Both the position numbers and the translations under genes were made by a program. Source: Halobacterium litoreum (GTDB lineage Archaea > Halobacteriota > Halobacteria > Halobacteriales > Halobacteriaceae). From it: a DNA stretch of 64,000 bases. The stretch's first letter is position 1, and each line of letters opens with the position of its first letter. Below, piece by piece: positions 43,299 to 51,717 of the stretch. The stretch spans positions 434,001 through 498,000 of the forward strand of contig NZ_CP089466.1 of assembly GCF_021233415.1 (NCBI RefSeq). The letters are read 5' to 3'. A model generated the notes under the pieces. That model was not told where the DNA came from, searched no databases, and worked only from the letters and a program-made list of their open reading frames with translations.

Positions 43299-44354
43299 AT
43301 GGACATCGCGGACCTCGACGACCGGGACCGCGCAGTATTGAACGCCTTCCAGGGCGGATTCCCGGTCGTCGAACACCCCTTCGAGCCGGCGGCCCACGCG
43401 CTCCGGTCGCGGGGGGTGGAGATGACGCCCGACGACCTCCTCGATCGCGTGCGGACCCTCGACGACGAGGGCGTGCTGACGCGGTTCGGCGCGCTCATCA
43501 ACGCCGAGGAAATCGGCGGGAGCGCTTCGCTGGTGGCGATGCACGCGCCAGAGGAGGAGTTCGACGAAATCGCCGACACCGTCAACGACCACCGGGAGGT
43601 CGCGCACAACTACGAGCGCGAACACCCACACCTGAACATGTGGTTCGTCGTGTCGGTCGCCGACGAGGACCGCGTCGAGAGCGTGCTCGCGGAAATCGAA
43701 GACGAGACCGGGCAAGAGACGTACAATCTCCCGAAGCAACGCGAGTTCCGCGTGGAGGCGAAGTTCCTCGTGGACGGCCCCGTCTCGGACGGCGACGTCG
43801 ACCTCTCTCACCTGGGGACGACGCCGGAACCGACAGACAGGGGAACCATCACGCCCGCGGAGCGCGACCTCGTGTTGGCGGTGCAGGACGGCCTCCCCAT
43901 CGTGGAGACGCCGTACCGCGCCGTCGCGGACGACATCGGCAAAGACTCCGAGTGGGTCGTGCAGACGCTCCGACGGTTCAACGAGGAGGGGAAGGTGCGC
44001 CGGGTCGGCGTCATCCCGAACCACTACGCGCTCGGGTACACGGAGAACGGGATGACCGTCTGGGACGTGCCCGACGAGAAAGTCAACGAGGTCGGACCCG
44101 CCGTCGCCAGTCTGGACTTCGTGACCCACTGCTACGAGCGCCCGCGCCACGACGGCGTGTGGCCGTACAACTTCTTCGCGATGACACACGGGCGCAGCGA
44201 GGAAGAGAGCGAGCAGCGAATCGAGCAGGTCCGGGAGGTGATGGCCGACCACTGGGACGTCGGCGACGACGACTGGGACACGCTGTTCTCGACGCAGATT
44301 CTGAAGAAGACGGGCATCCGGTTGGACGAGCGCGCGGACGCGAACACCGCCTGA
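43299..44354 (+). CDS. Siroheme decarboxylase, fused AhbA-AhbB type
   Basis: The product has 351 residues. Two tandem Lrp/AsnC-like units are visible: residues 1-165 (LDDRDRAVLNAFQGGFPVVEHPF ... VLTRFGALIN ... AHNYEREHPHLNMWFVV) and 180-345 (LVLAVQDGLPIVETPYRAVADDIG ... VRRVGVIPNHYALGYTENGMTVWDV ... THCYERPRHDGVWPYNFFAM). The His/Tyr motifs NYEREHPHLNMWF and CYERPRHDGVWPYN are those of NirDLGH/AhbAB, not of DNA regulators. It removes the acetate carboxyls of siroheme on the alternative haem route. The stop overlaps the next ATG. Confidence 0.92.
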   Translation: MDIADLDDRDRAVLNAFQGGFPVVEHPFEPAAHALRSRGVEMTPDDLLDRVRTLDDEGVLTRFGALINAEEIGGSASLVAMHAPEEEFDEIADTVNDHREVAHNYEREHPHLNMWFVVSVADEDRVESVLAEIEDETGQETYNLPKQREFRVEAKFLVDGPVSDGDVDLSHLGTTPEPTDRGTITPAERDLVLAVQDGLPIVETPYRAVADDIGKDSEWVVQTLRRFNEEGKVRRVGVIPNHYALGYTENGMTVWDVPDEKVNEVGPAVASLDFVTHCYERPRHDGVWPYNFFAMTHGRSEEESEQRIEQVREVMADHWDVGDDDWDTLFSTQILKKTGIRLDERADANTA

Positions 44355-45010
44355 TGATTCCGCTGGTCCACGACTTCCGCGGGGCGACCGTCTTGGTCGT
44401 CGGCGGCGGACCGGTGGGCGCGCGGAAGGCCCGCCGGTTCGCGAGCGAAGCCGACGTTGTCGTCGTCAGCCCCGCGTTCGCGGACGCCGACTTCGGGGGC
44501 GCGGAACGCGTGCGCGCCGAACCCACGCCTGGGGAGGCGGGCGACTGGATAGAGCGAACCGACCCCGCGCTGGTCGTCGCGGCGACCGGCGACGAAGAGG
44601 TGAACGCGGCGTTCGCGGCGGCGGCGCGGGACGCCGGCGCGCTCGTCAACCGCGCCGACGAGGCGGGCGCTCGCGACGCCGAGAGCGTCGTCGTGCCGGC
44701 GACGTTCGAGGACGACCCCGTGACCGTCGCCGTCTCCACGAGCGGCGAGAGCCCCGCGCTCTCGAAGTACCTCCGCGAGCGCCTCGACGAGGAGTTCGCG
44801 GGCGCCGGCGAGATGGCGGGCCTGACGGGCGACCTGCGCGCCGACCTGAAAGCGGCGGGCGTCGCCGCGGACCGCCGCCGTGACGCGGTGCGCGCCGTCG
44901 TGCGGTCGAACGCGGTTTGGAAGGCTTTACGTACTGGAAGTTCCAACCCTCGGAAAACGGCCGAGGGCGTGGTTTCGGACGCGCTCGGCGATGTGGAGTG
45001 GTCTACGTGA
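44354..45010 (+). CDS. Precorrin-2 dehydrogenase/sirohydrochlorin ferrochelatase (Met8/CysG-N type)
   Basis: The product has 218 residues. The NAD fold VLVVGGGPVGARKARRF is followed by VVVSPAFADADF, the catalytic-Asp segment ATGDEEVNAAF, and VAVSTSGESPALSKYLRERL. It oxidises precorrin-2 to sirohydrochlorin and may insert iron, supplying the upstream decarboxylase. ATG overlaps the upstream stop and GTG of hemA overlaps its own stop. Confidence 0.93.
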   Translation: MIPLVHDFRGATVLVVGGGPVGARKARRFASEADVVVVSPAFADADFGGAERVRAEPTPGEAGDWIERTDPALVVAATGDEEVNAAFAAAARDAGALVNRADEAGARDAESVVVPATFEDDPVTVAVSTSGESPALSKYLRERLDEEFAGAGEMAGLTGDLRADLKAAGVAADRRRDAVRAVVRSNAVWKALRTGSSNPRKTAEGVVSDALGDVEWST

Positions 45011-46314
45011 ACGGAAACACTGGCGTCGTCTCCGGCCTGCGCGTCTCCCACGAGACGGCCTCGCTCGCGGAACTCGAGGCCGCGAGCGCCGACTCTGCCG
45101 AGGACGCGCTCGACGCGCTGCTCGACCGGCCCGCCGTCGAGGAGGCGTTCGTCCTCCAGACGTGCCACCGAGTCGAGGCGTACGCGGTGACCCAAGACCC
45201 GGCGTCGGGCCGTCGCGCGCTCGCCGCCGCGGGCTTCGACCCGGCGGCCGCGGGCGCCGTCTCGATGGGCCACGAGGAGAGCCTGCGACACCTCCTCCGG
45301 GTCGCCGCCGGCCTCGAATCGCTCGTCGTCGGCGAGGACCAGATTCTCGGACAGATTCGGGACGCGTACGACGCCGCCCAGGACGCGGGCGGCATCGACC
45401 GCGTGCTCCGGCAGGCGGTGACGAAGGCGATTCACGTCGGCGAGCGCGCGCGCACCGAGACCGCCATCAACGAGGGGGCGACCTCTCTCGGCACGGCGGC
45501 GGTGCGACTCGCCGAGCGCCGGACGGAACTGGACGACGCCACCGCGCTCGTCGTGGGCGCCGGCGAGATGGGCGCGCTCGCGGCGAAGGCGTTCGCGAGC
45601 GCGGGCGTCGCCGAGGTTGTCGTCGCGAACCGCACGCGGGAGCGCGCCGACCGCGTGGCGGAGTCGGTGGACGCGCCGGCGGAGACGGCGACCCTGGACG
45701 ACGCCCGCGACCGCACCGGTGACGCGGACGTGGTGGTCGCGGCGACGAGCAGTCCCGGCTACGTCCTCGACAGCGCGTCGTTCGCGGGCGCCGGCGAGAC
45801 GGTCGTCGTCGACCTCGCGAAACCGCGGGACGTCGAACCCGAGGCGGGCGAGGTCGCCGAGGTGTCCGTCCACGACCTCGACGCGCTGGAAGCGGTGACC
45901 GAGGCGACCCGCGAGCGCCGCGAGGACGCCGCTCGCGAGGTCGAGTCGATGATCGCCGAGGAGTTCGAGCACCTGCTCGCGCAGTACAAGCGCAAGCGCG
46001 CCGACGAGGTCATCGCGCGGATGTACGAGAGCGCGGAGGGCCTGAAGAACCGCGAGGTCGCGACCGCGCTGCGGCGCCTCGAAGCCGAGACCGGCGAGGT
46101 CTGCGAGGCCGAACGCGAGGTCGTGGAGTCGATGGCGGACGCGCTGGTCAGCCAACTGCTCGCCGCGCCGACGAAGAGTCTGCGTGACGCCGCCGCCGAA
46201 GACGACTGGTCGACCATCGCGACCGCGCTCCAGTTGTTCAACCCCGAGTTCGAGGACGGGATGCCGTTCGACGCCGCGCCGAGCGACGCGACGCCCGCCG
46301 AGAGCGAGGACTGA
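45007..46314 (+). CDS. hemA: Glutamyl-tRNA reductase
   Basis: The product has 435 residues. The catalytic Cys is in VLQTCHRVEAYAV near residue 55, followed by LLRVAAGLESLVVGEDQILGQIRDAYDAA and the NADPH motif VVGAGEMGALAAKAF; the C-terminal helical dimer domain is intact. It makes glutamate-1-semialdehyde for tetrapyrroles. GTG 45007 overlaps the previous stop (GTGA); a longer N-terminal reading was rejected because the family begins near VSGLRVSHE. Confidence 0.95.
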   Translation: MNGNTGVVSGLRVSHETASLAELEAASADSAEDALDALLDRPAVEEAFVLQTCHRVEAYAVTQDPASGRRALAAAGFDPAAAGAVSMGHEESLRHLLRVAAGLESLVVGEDQILGQIRDAYDAAQDAGGIDRVLRQAVTKAIHVGERARTETAINEGATSLGTAAVRLAERRTELDDATALVVGAGEMGALAAKAFASAGVAEVVVANRTRERADRVAESVDAPAETATLDDARDRTGDADVVVAATSSPGYVLDSASFAGAGETVVVDLAKPRDVEPEAGEVAEVSVHDLDALEAVTEATRERREDAAREVESMIAEEFEHLLAQYKRKRADEVIARMYESAEGLKNREVATALRRLEAETGEVCEAEREVVESMADALVSQLLAAPTKSLRDAAAEDDWSTIATALQLFNPEFEDGMPFDAAPSDATPAESED

Positions 46315-46376
46315 TTCTGCGTCACGCGAGCGCGCCGGCGAGTATCGTTATGTGGCTGGCGGGCGACACCTCGGGT

Positions 46377-46652
46377 ATGGCAGACGTGCTCGACGACGGC
46401 GAGATAGCGGACCGACTCCCCGACGGGTGGGAACTGGACGGCGACGAAATCGCGCGCATCTACGAGTTCGACGACTACCTCGCGGGCGTGGCGTTCGCCT
46501 CGGAGGTCGGCGAAATCTCGGAGGAGCAGTTCCACCACCCCGAGATTCGGATTCGGTACGAGGAGGTCGAAGTGCGCTTTACGAGCCACGAGGCGGGCGG
46601 CGTCACCGAACAGGACCTCGACATGGCGGCGCGCTGTGACGAACTCCGGTAG
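46377..46652 (+). CDS. 4a-hydroxytetrahydrobiopterin dehydratase (PCD/DCoH family)
   Basis: The product has 91 residues. The family motif is HHPEIRIRYEEVEVRFTSHEAGGVTEQD, with the active-site His pair and the later His. The enzyme dehydrates pterin-4a-carbinolamine; in archaea without biopterin hydroxylases it may act in molybdopterin or methanopterin-related chemistry. It ends directly before the start of the LWR protein (46653). Confidence 0.92.
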   Translation: MADVLDDGEIADRLPDGWELDGDEIARIYEFDDYLAGVAFASEVGEISEEQFHHPEIRIRYEEVEVRFTSHEAGGVTEQDLDMAARCDELR

Positions 46653-47033
46653 ATGGACGCCGCGTACGTGTTCGCGGTGCGGTTCCGGCTCGACCCGTCG
46701 CGTGACGTGCGCGTGGAGCCACGGGTGTTCGAGACGACGCTCCGGCGGCCCGCCGACCCGCCCGGCGAGCCGGGGTGGCTGTTCTTCCGGGACAACCTCT
46801 GGCGGGGCGACCTCGCGGACCCGGAGTCGTTTCGCGACCTGACGAGCGAGGCGCTCGGCGTGCCCGTGGAGTCCGTCGAGTTCCGAGCGTTCGAGACCGA
46901 CCGCGAGTACGACGACGCGCTCCGCGAGGAGATTGCGGCGGACCTCGCGCCGTTCAAGGCCGACAGCGTCTCCGAGGTCGTCTCGAAGTACCTCGGGAGT
47001 TCGGTGGAAGTCGTCGGCCCGGAAGACACTTAG
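46653..47033 (+). CDS. LWR-type small haloarchaeal protein
   Basis: The product has 126 residues. It contains WLFFRDNLWRGDLADPESF, the DNLWRG word that gives the LWR family its name, and an acidic C-terminal helix. The start codon immediately follows the stop of the pterin dehydratase gene. I know it as a haloarchaeal family of unknown role. There is no signal peptide or membrane segment. Confidence 0.78.
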   Translation: MDAAYVFAVRFRLDPSRDVRVEPRVFETTLRRPADPPGEPGWLFFRDNLWRGDLADPESFRDLTSEALGVPVESVEFRAFETDREYDDALREEIAADLAPFKADSVSEVVSKYLGSSVEVVGPEDT

Positions 47034-47059
47034 TTTCGGCTTCCGTACGTTCGTGTCTG

Positions 47060-47707
47060 ATGCCCTCCCCGTCAGACTACGACGTGTGGCTGTTCGACCT
47101 CGACGGGACGCTCGTCGACACCGAGTGGTCGTACACGCGCGAGGTGTTCGACCGCGTCGGCGACCGAATGGGAACGCAGTTCTCGGACCGCGAAGCCGAG
47201 GTGCTCTGGCACGGCCTCGGCGGGTCGCGGAACGTCCAACTCCGCGAGTGGGGGTTCGACCCGCCCGCGTTCTGGGACGCCTTCCACGAGATAGAGGACC
47301 CGCAGGCGCGCGCCGAGGCGACCTACCTCTACGACGACGCCGCGTACGTCGCTGACCTCGACGCGCCCGTCGGGGTCGTCACGCACTGCCAGGAGTTCCT
47401 CGCGGACCCCGTCCTCGACGCGCTCGACGTCCGGGACTGGTTCGACGTGGTGCTGTGCTGTGACGACGACACGGGTTGGAAGCCCGACCCGCGCCCGCTC
47501 GAACTCGCGCTCGGCGACGTGGGCGCCGACCCCGACCACGACGCCGTGTACGCGGGCGACGCCGCGAGCGACGTGGGCGCCGCGATGAACGCCGGCCTCG
47601 ACGCGGTCCACGTGGAGCGCCACGCGCCCGAGAAGCGCGGGCACTGCGTGCTCGGCGACCACCGCGTCGAGTCTTTCGACGACCTGTTCGACGCGCGCGC
47701 CGAGTGA
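47060..47707 (+). CDS. HAD-superfamily hydrolase (phosphoglycolate phosphatase-like)
   Basis: The product has 215 residues. Motif I is LFDLDGTLVDTEW, motif II is around VGVVTHCQE, motif III is GWKPDPRPLELAL, and motif IV is AVYAGDAASDVGAAMNAG. A small helical cap follows motif I. It is a phosphatase of unknown substrate. A second HAD gene fragment is at the right end of the window (63853). Confidence 0.92.
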   Translation: MPSPSDYDVWLFDLDGTLVDTEWSYTREVFDRVGDRMGTQFSDREAEVLWHGLGGSRNVQLREWGFDPPAFWDAFHEIEDPQARAEATYLYDDAAYVADLDAPVGVVTHCQEFLADPVLDALDVRDWFDVVLCCDDDTGWKPDPRPLELALGDVGADPDHDAVYAGDAASDVGAAMNAGLDAVHVERHAPEKRGHCVLGDHRVESFDDLFDARAE

Positions 47708-47777
47708 CCCGTCGGTCTCCCCCGGTCGATTCTCCGGTTCGCTCCGAGATTCGGAGAGTCGGGTGCAGTCACGCGAT

Positions 47778-47802
47778 TAAGCCCGATTAATTCGGCTTAA
47801 CC
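47778..47802 (+). promoter_or_regulatory. Candidate promoter with dyad ahead of the five-hairpin region
   Basis: TAAGCC (47778-47783) and GGCTTA (47794-47799) are inverted arms around a TTAA centre. The right arm forms GGCTTAACC (47794-47802), the same CTTAACC-type box found about 25 bases before at least four annotated starts in this window. It predicts a start near 47826, well before the Hsp20 ATG at 48128. Confidence 0.5.
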
Positions 47803-47825
47803 GTCGGCAATCCGGGGCCAGCGAG

Positions 47826-48102
47826 TCCAGCGTTGAATACCCTCGCGGCCTTCGAGTTGATTGGCGGCACTCGGCCGCCACCTGTCAGGGCACAGGGTCC
47901 GGGTGCTGGACGCCGGCGGCCACTCCCCCTCCCGCCGCCGGCCATCCCAGTCGGACCGCGCTCGTCCCCCTCTCCCCCTCGTGCGCGGTCCACCCGTTCC
48001 GGGGTGTCAGTCTTCTGTCGGTCGCGCGGCGCTCCACCGGTCCGCGCGACCGATTCGTGCCGCGGCACCGTCGGGTGGCGGTGCCGCGACCACCGGCTTT
48101 TT
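47826..48102 (+). ncRNA. Candidate structured non-coding RNA (five perfect hairpins)
   Basis: The stretch has no plausible protein. Five stems pair perfectly in order: 47862-47868 with 47874-47880 (7 bp), 47912-47920 with 47934-47942 (9 bp), 47953-47961 with 47983-47991 (9 bp), 48018-48029 with 48042-48053 (12 bp), and 48061-48070 with 48079-48088 (10 bp). A TTTTT run at 48098-48102 follows, as in archaeal termination. The start is inferred from the CTTAACC box. I see no RNase P core words, SRP RNA features, or box C/D pairs. It could also be a long leader of the Hsp20 gene. Confidence 0.5.
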
Positions 48103-48127
48103 CGATGCGCCGTCCCAAGGCAGGGGT

Positions 48128-48478
48128 ATGTCCCGCTTGCGCGAAGCGCTGGGGAACCTGCCCGAGTCCGTGTTCGTCGACGTGTTCGACGGCGACGACG
48201 CCTACCTCTTCGTCGTGGACGTGCCGGGCGTCACCGCCGACGACGTCGACGTGCGCGTCGACGGCCGCACGCTCGTCGTGGACGCCCACCGGGCGAAGTC
48301 GGTCCCCGAGGGGTTCGACTACCGGACCGAGGAGCGGTCGCTGTTCCTCGATTTGGAACTCCCGTTCCCGCCGGACGCCACCGACGACGGCGCGTCGGCG
48401 TCTGTCGAGAGCGGCGTCCTCGAAGTCCGCCTGCCGAAGCGCGGGGAGACGACGCGCAGCGTCCCCATCGAGGGCTAG
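48128..48478 (+). CDS. Hsp20-like small chaperone
   Basis: The product has 116 residues, almost nothing but an alpha-crystallin domain: VFVDVFDGDDAYLFVVDVPGV, VRVDGRTLVVDAHR and LEVRLPKRGETTRSVPIEG. It is shorter than typical Hsp20 and has no N-terminal arm, so large oligomers are less likely. It ends 3 bases before the ABC1 kinase gene, forming an operon. Confidence 0.85.
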   Translation: MSRLREALGNLPESVFVDVFDGDDAYLFVVDVPGVTADDVDVRVDGRTLVVDAHRAKSVPEGFDYRTEERSLFLDLELPFPPDATDDGASASVESGVLEVRLPKRGETTRSVPIEG

Positions 48479-48481
48479 CAC

Positions 48482-50143
48482 GTGGCGGTACTCCGGTCGT
48501 ATCGTCGGTTCGTCGTCGTCGTGTGGCAGTTCCTCCCGCTCGTCTGGGGCTACCTCCGCGACCGCCGCCGGTTCGTGTTGTTCGGCGGGAAACGCCGGGT
48601 CACGTCGGAGATGCGCGTCGAGCGCGCGCAGCGACTGCTCGACTCGCTGTTGACCCTCGGGCCGACGTTCATCAAACTCGGGCAGTTGCTGTCGACGCGC
48701 CCGGACGTGCTGCCCCCCGAGTACGTGGACGTGCTCTCTGACCTCCAAGACCGCGTGCCGCCCGCCGACTGGGCGGACGCCCGTGTGGTGTTGGAGGACG
48801 AACTCGGTCCCGTCGACGAGGCGTTCGACGACTTCGACACGGACGCCATCAGCGGCGCGAGCCTCGGGCAGGTGTACACCGCCGAGGTGGACGGCGAACC
48901 GGTCGCGGTGAAGGTCCGTCGGCCCGGCATCGAGGACTTAGTGGAGGCCGACCTCCGCGTCATCAAGTGGACGCTCCCGCTCGTGGTGCGGTTCGTCGGC
49001 GAGGGGCAGGCGTTCAGCCTACAGAGTCTCGCCGACGAGTTCGCGAAGACGATTCGCGAGGAGATGGACTACGCGCGGGAGGCCGAGATGCTCGCGGAAA
49101 TCCGGGAGAACTTCGCTGACGACCCGAACGTGGTCGTCCCGTCCGTCTACGAGGATTACTCGGACAGTCGGGTGTTGACGATGCAGTACGTCTCCGGCAC
49201 GAAGATTTCGGACGTCGAGGAACTCGACCGGCAGGGAATCGACCGGTCTGCGGTCGCGGAGACCCTCGAACGCACCTACCTCCAGATGATAATCGAGGAC
49301 GGCGTGTTCCACGCCGACCCCCACCCCGGGAATCTCGCGGTGCGCGAGGACGGCGCCGTCGTCTTCTACGACTTCGGGATGAGCGGGCGCGTCGACGAGT
49401 TCGTCCAGGAGAAGATCGTGGACTTCTACGTCGCCGTCGCGAACCAGGACATCGACGCGATTCTGGACGCGCTCGTGGAGATGGGGACGCTGTCGCCGGA
49501 GGCCGACCGCGCGACGATGGCCGAAGTGATGGAACTCGCGATTCAGGACGCGCGCGGCGAGTCCATCGAGACGTACCGCGTCCAGCAGATCGTCGGCAAG
49601 GTCGAGGACACCATCTACGAGTTCCCGCTGCGCCTGCCGTCGAATCTCGCGCTCGTGTTGCGCGTGGCGACCGTCGTGGAAGGCGTCTGTGTCACGCTCG
49701 ACCCGGACTTCGACTTCATCTCGGTGGCGACCGACTTCCTCACCGAGCAGGGCTACCGCGAGGAGTCCATCAAGCAGTTCGCCACGCAGACCGCCGAGCA
49801 GTTCCAGCAGTCCGCGCAGTCGGCGGTGCGCCTCCCGCAGAAACTCGACCGCGCGCTGGACCGCGTGGAGCGCGAGGACCTCCACGTGCGCGCCGACCTC
49901 GAGGACGGAAACGGCGTCGTCGACCGGCTCGCGCGCCGCATCGTCCTCGGGCTCGTGTTGGCGACGAGCGTCCCGACGACGGCGCTGCTCTACGTCACCG
50001 CGGACCTCACCGCGACTGGCGTCTCCGCGGCGTTCACGGGTGCGGTGGCGCTCGCGCTCTACCGGTCGTTCAAGAAGCGCCGGGGAATCCGGACCACGCC
50101 GCAGTTCACGCGACAGAGCCTCCGCGACCGGGGCGGCGACTGA
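48482..50143 (+). CDS. ABC1 (AarF/UbiB) family atypical kinase
   Basis: The product has 553 residues from GTG 48482. It has the KxGQ helix TLGPTFIKLGQLLSTRPDVLP, the nucleotide loop SGASLGQVYTAEVDGEPVAVKV (here SGAS where AAAS is usual), HADPHPGN and YDFGMSG. Two transmembrane helices are at the C-terminus (about 495-540). UbiB proteins are ATPases/kinases for isoprenoid quinone production; menaquinone is the likely context here. Confidence 0.92.
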   Translation: MAVLRSYRRFVVVVWQFLPLVWGYLRDRRRFVLFGGKRRVTSEMRVERAQRLLDSLLTLGPTFIKLGQLLSTRPDVLPPEYVDVLSDLQDRVPPADWADARVVLEDELGPVDEAFDDFDTDAISGASLGQVYTAEVDGEPVAVKVRRPGIEDLVEADLRVIKWTLPLVVRFVGEGQAFSLQSLADEFAKTIREEMDYAREAEMLAEIRENFADDPNVVVPSVYEDYSDSRVLTMQYVSGTKISDVEELDRQGIDRSAVAETLERTYLQMIIEDGVFHADPHPGNLAVREDGAVVFYDFGMSGRVDEFVQEKIVDFYVAVANQDIDAILDALVEMGTLSPEADRATMAEVMELAIQDARGESIETYRVQQIVGKVEDTIYEFPLRLPSNLALVLRVATVVEGVCVTLDPDFDFISVATDFLTEQGYREESIKQFATQTAEQFQQSAQSAVRLPQKLDRALDRVEREDLHVRADLEDGNGVVDRLARRIVLGLVLATSVPTTALLYVTADLTATGVSAAFTGAVALALYRSFKKRRGIRTTPQFTRQSLRDRGGD

Positions 50144-50197
50144 GGCGACGGCCGCGGGCGCAGTCACCTTTTCACCCCCACGGAGCGAACTGCGGGC

Positions 50198-51259
50198 ATG
50201 GACATCGACGCCTTCGAACTGGAGCGGTGGTTCGCGGAGTACGAACACGACGCCGACGTGATGCTCGCGGAGAGCGGCGTGCGGAGTCTGCCCGCGAGTC
50301 GCTTCGACACGGACCCCGGTGACCTCGATTACGTGATTCCGACGGCGGGCGCGCCCGACGTGCGCGAGACGATTGCCGAGGAGTACGACCGGACCGCCGA
50401 CGAGGTGGTCTGTACAGTCGGAACACAGGAGGCGAACTTCCTCGCGTTCCAGTCGCTTCTGGCGCCGGGCGACCACGCCGTCGTCGTCACGCCGACCTAC
50501 CAGAGCCTCCACGCGATTCCCGAGAGCATCTGCGACGTGACTCGCGTCCCGCTGGAGCCGCCGGAGTGGACACTCGACACCGACGCGGTGGCCGACGCGA
50601 TTCGGCCGGAGACGGAACTCGTCGTCGTGAACAACCCGAACAATCCGACGGGCCGCCAGCACGACGAGGCAACCGTTCGAGAACTCTACGACATCGCGGC
50701 CGAGGCCGACGCCTACCTGCTCTGTGACGAGGTGTACCGCGAACTCTCGCCCGACCCCGTCCCGCCGGTGGCGAGCATGGGCGAGTACGGCATCAGCACC
50801 GCCAGCCTCACGAAGGCGTACGGGCTGGCGGGCCTCCGGTTCGGGTGGCTCGCCGGCCCCCGCGAGGTGGTCGAGGGCGCCGAAGTGTGGAAGGACTACA
50901 CCACGATTTCGCCGACGAAGTTCGGCCAGCACGTCGCCCGGCAGGTGCTCGACGACCCCGAGGGCCTCCGGCGAGAGGCGCTGGCACACGTCCGCGCGAA
51001 CGCCGAAATCACGTCCGAGTGGGCCGACGACCACGGTCTCGGGTGGAGCGACCCCGTCGGCTGTAACGTCTTCCTCGACGTGCCCGAGGGGTTCGACGGC
51101 TCCCGGGAGTTCTGCCGGACGGTCGTCGAGGACGCGTCAGTGGTGCTCGCGCCCGGGGACTGCTTCGGGGACGCTTACGACGACTACTTCCGGCTCGGGT
51201 TCGGGCTGCCGACCGACGAACTCCGGGACGGACTCGCTCGGGTCGCTGACGTGTTGTAG
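50198..51259 (+). CDS. Class I/II PLP-dependent aminotransferase
   Basis: The product has 353 residues. Substrate and PLP motifs are in order: [45 protein letters not shown], and the PLP-binding Lys in [17 protein letters not shown]. The protein is short for the family. The amino acid substrate cannot be deduced. It is followed by the independently promoted eIF5A gene. Confidence 0.92.
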   Translation: MDIDAFELERWFAEYEHDADVMLAESGVRSLPASRFDTDPGDLDYVIPTAGAPDVRETIAEEYDRTADEVVCTVGTQEANFLAFQSLLAPGDHAVVVTPTYQSLHAIPESICDVTRVPLEPPEWTLDTDAVADAIRPETELVVVNNPNNPTGRQHDEATVRELYDIAAEADAYLLCDEVYRELSPDPVPPVASMGEYGISTASLTKAYGLAGLRFGWLAGPREVVEGAEVWKDYTTISPTKFGQHVARQVLDDPEGLRREALAHVRANAEITSEWADDHGLGWSDPVGCNVFLDVPEGFDGSREFCRTVVEDASVVLAPGDCFGDAYDDYFRLGFGLPTDELRDGLARVADVL

Positions 51260-51300
51260 GGCGCGTGGCGGCCTCTCCCGGCCCAGCGCGTTCCAAACGG

Positions 51301-51306
51301 TTTATA
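51301..51306 (+). promoter_or_regulatory. TATA box of eIF5A
   Basis: TTTATA ends 25 bases before ATG 51331. This is standard spacing for a leaderless haloarchaeal transcript, and it marks eIF5A-agmatinase as a unit separate from the aminotransferase upstream. Confidence 0.7.
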
Positions 51307-51330
51307 CAGGGCAGGCGAGAATCCGGTTGC

Positions 51331-51714
51331 ATGGCGAAAGAGCAGACGGAAGTGCGCGACCTGCAGGAAGGCAACTACGTGATGATCGAGGACACGCCCT
51401 GCAAAATCAACGCCTACAGCACCGCCAAGCCCGGCAAGCACGGCAGTGCGAAGGCACGCATCGAGGCCGAGGGCGTCTTCGACGGCAAGAAGCGCTCCCT
51501 GAGCCAGCCCGTCGACGCGAAGATCTGGATTCCCATCGTCGACCGGAAGCAGGGCCAGATCGTCTCCCTCGAGTCCGACACCGTCGCGCAGGTCATGGAC
51601 CTCGATACGTACGAGACCGTGACGATGCAGATTCCCGCCGACCTCGACCTCTCCGCGGACGACAACATCGAGTACCTCGAGTTCGAGGGCCAGCGGAAGA
51701 TTCTCCAGGACTAA
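51331..51714 (+). CDS. eif5A: Translation factor aIF5A
   Basis: The product has 127 residues. The hypusination loop [17 protein letters not shown] places the modified Lys at residue 36. The C-terminal OB domain is complete. The factor rescues ribosomes stalled on difficult sequences such as polyproline. The next gene is agmatinase, starting 4 bases after the stop. Confidence 0.97.
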   Translation: MAKEQTEVRDLQEGNYVMIEDTPCKINAYSTAKPGKHGSAKARIEAEGVFDGKKRSLSQPVDAKIWIPIVDRKQGQIVSLESDTVAQVMDLDTYETVTMQIPADLDLSADDNIEYLEFEGQRKILQD

Positions 51715-51717
51715 CGG

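Noticed and set aside
43299-44354. Lrp/AsnC transcription regulator
   Set aside because: Both halves carry the siroheme decarboxylase His/Tyr motifs and the gene is fused into a haem operon.
44917-45006. Longer N-terminus of HemA
   Set aside because: The extension lies inside the upstream dehydrogenase gene and precedes the normal family start; GTG 45007 with the GTGA overlap is better.
47826-48102. RNase P RNA or SRP RNA as identity of the hairpin region
   Set aside because: The minus strand has an ACAGAA word, but the GAGGAAAGTCC core is missing on both strands and there is no long rod or SRP domain motif.
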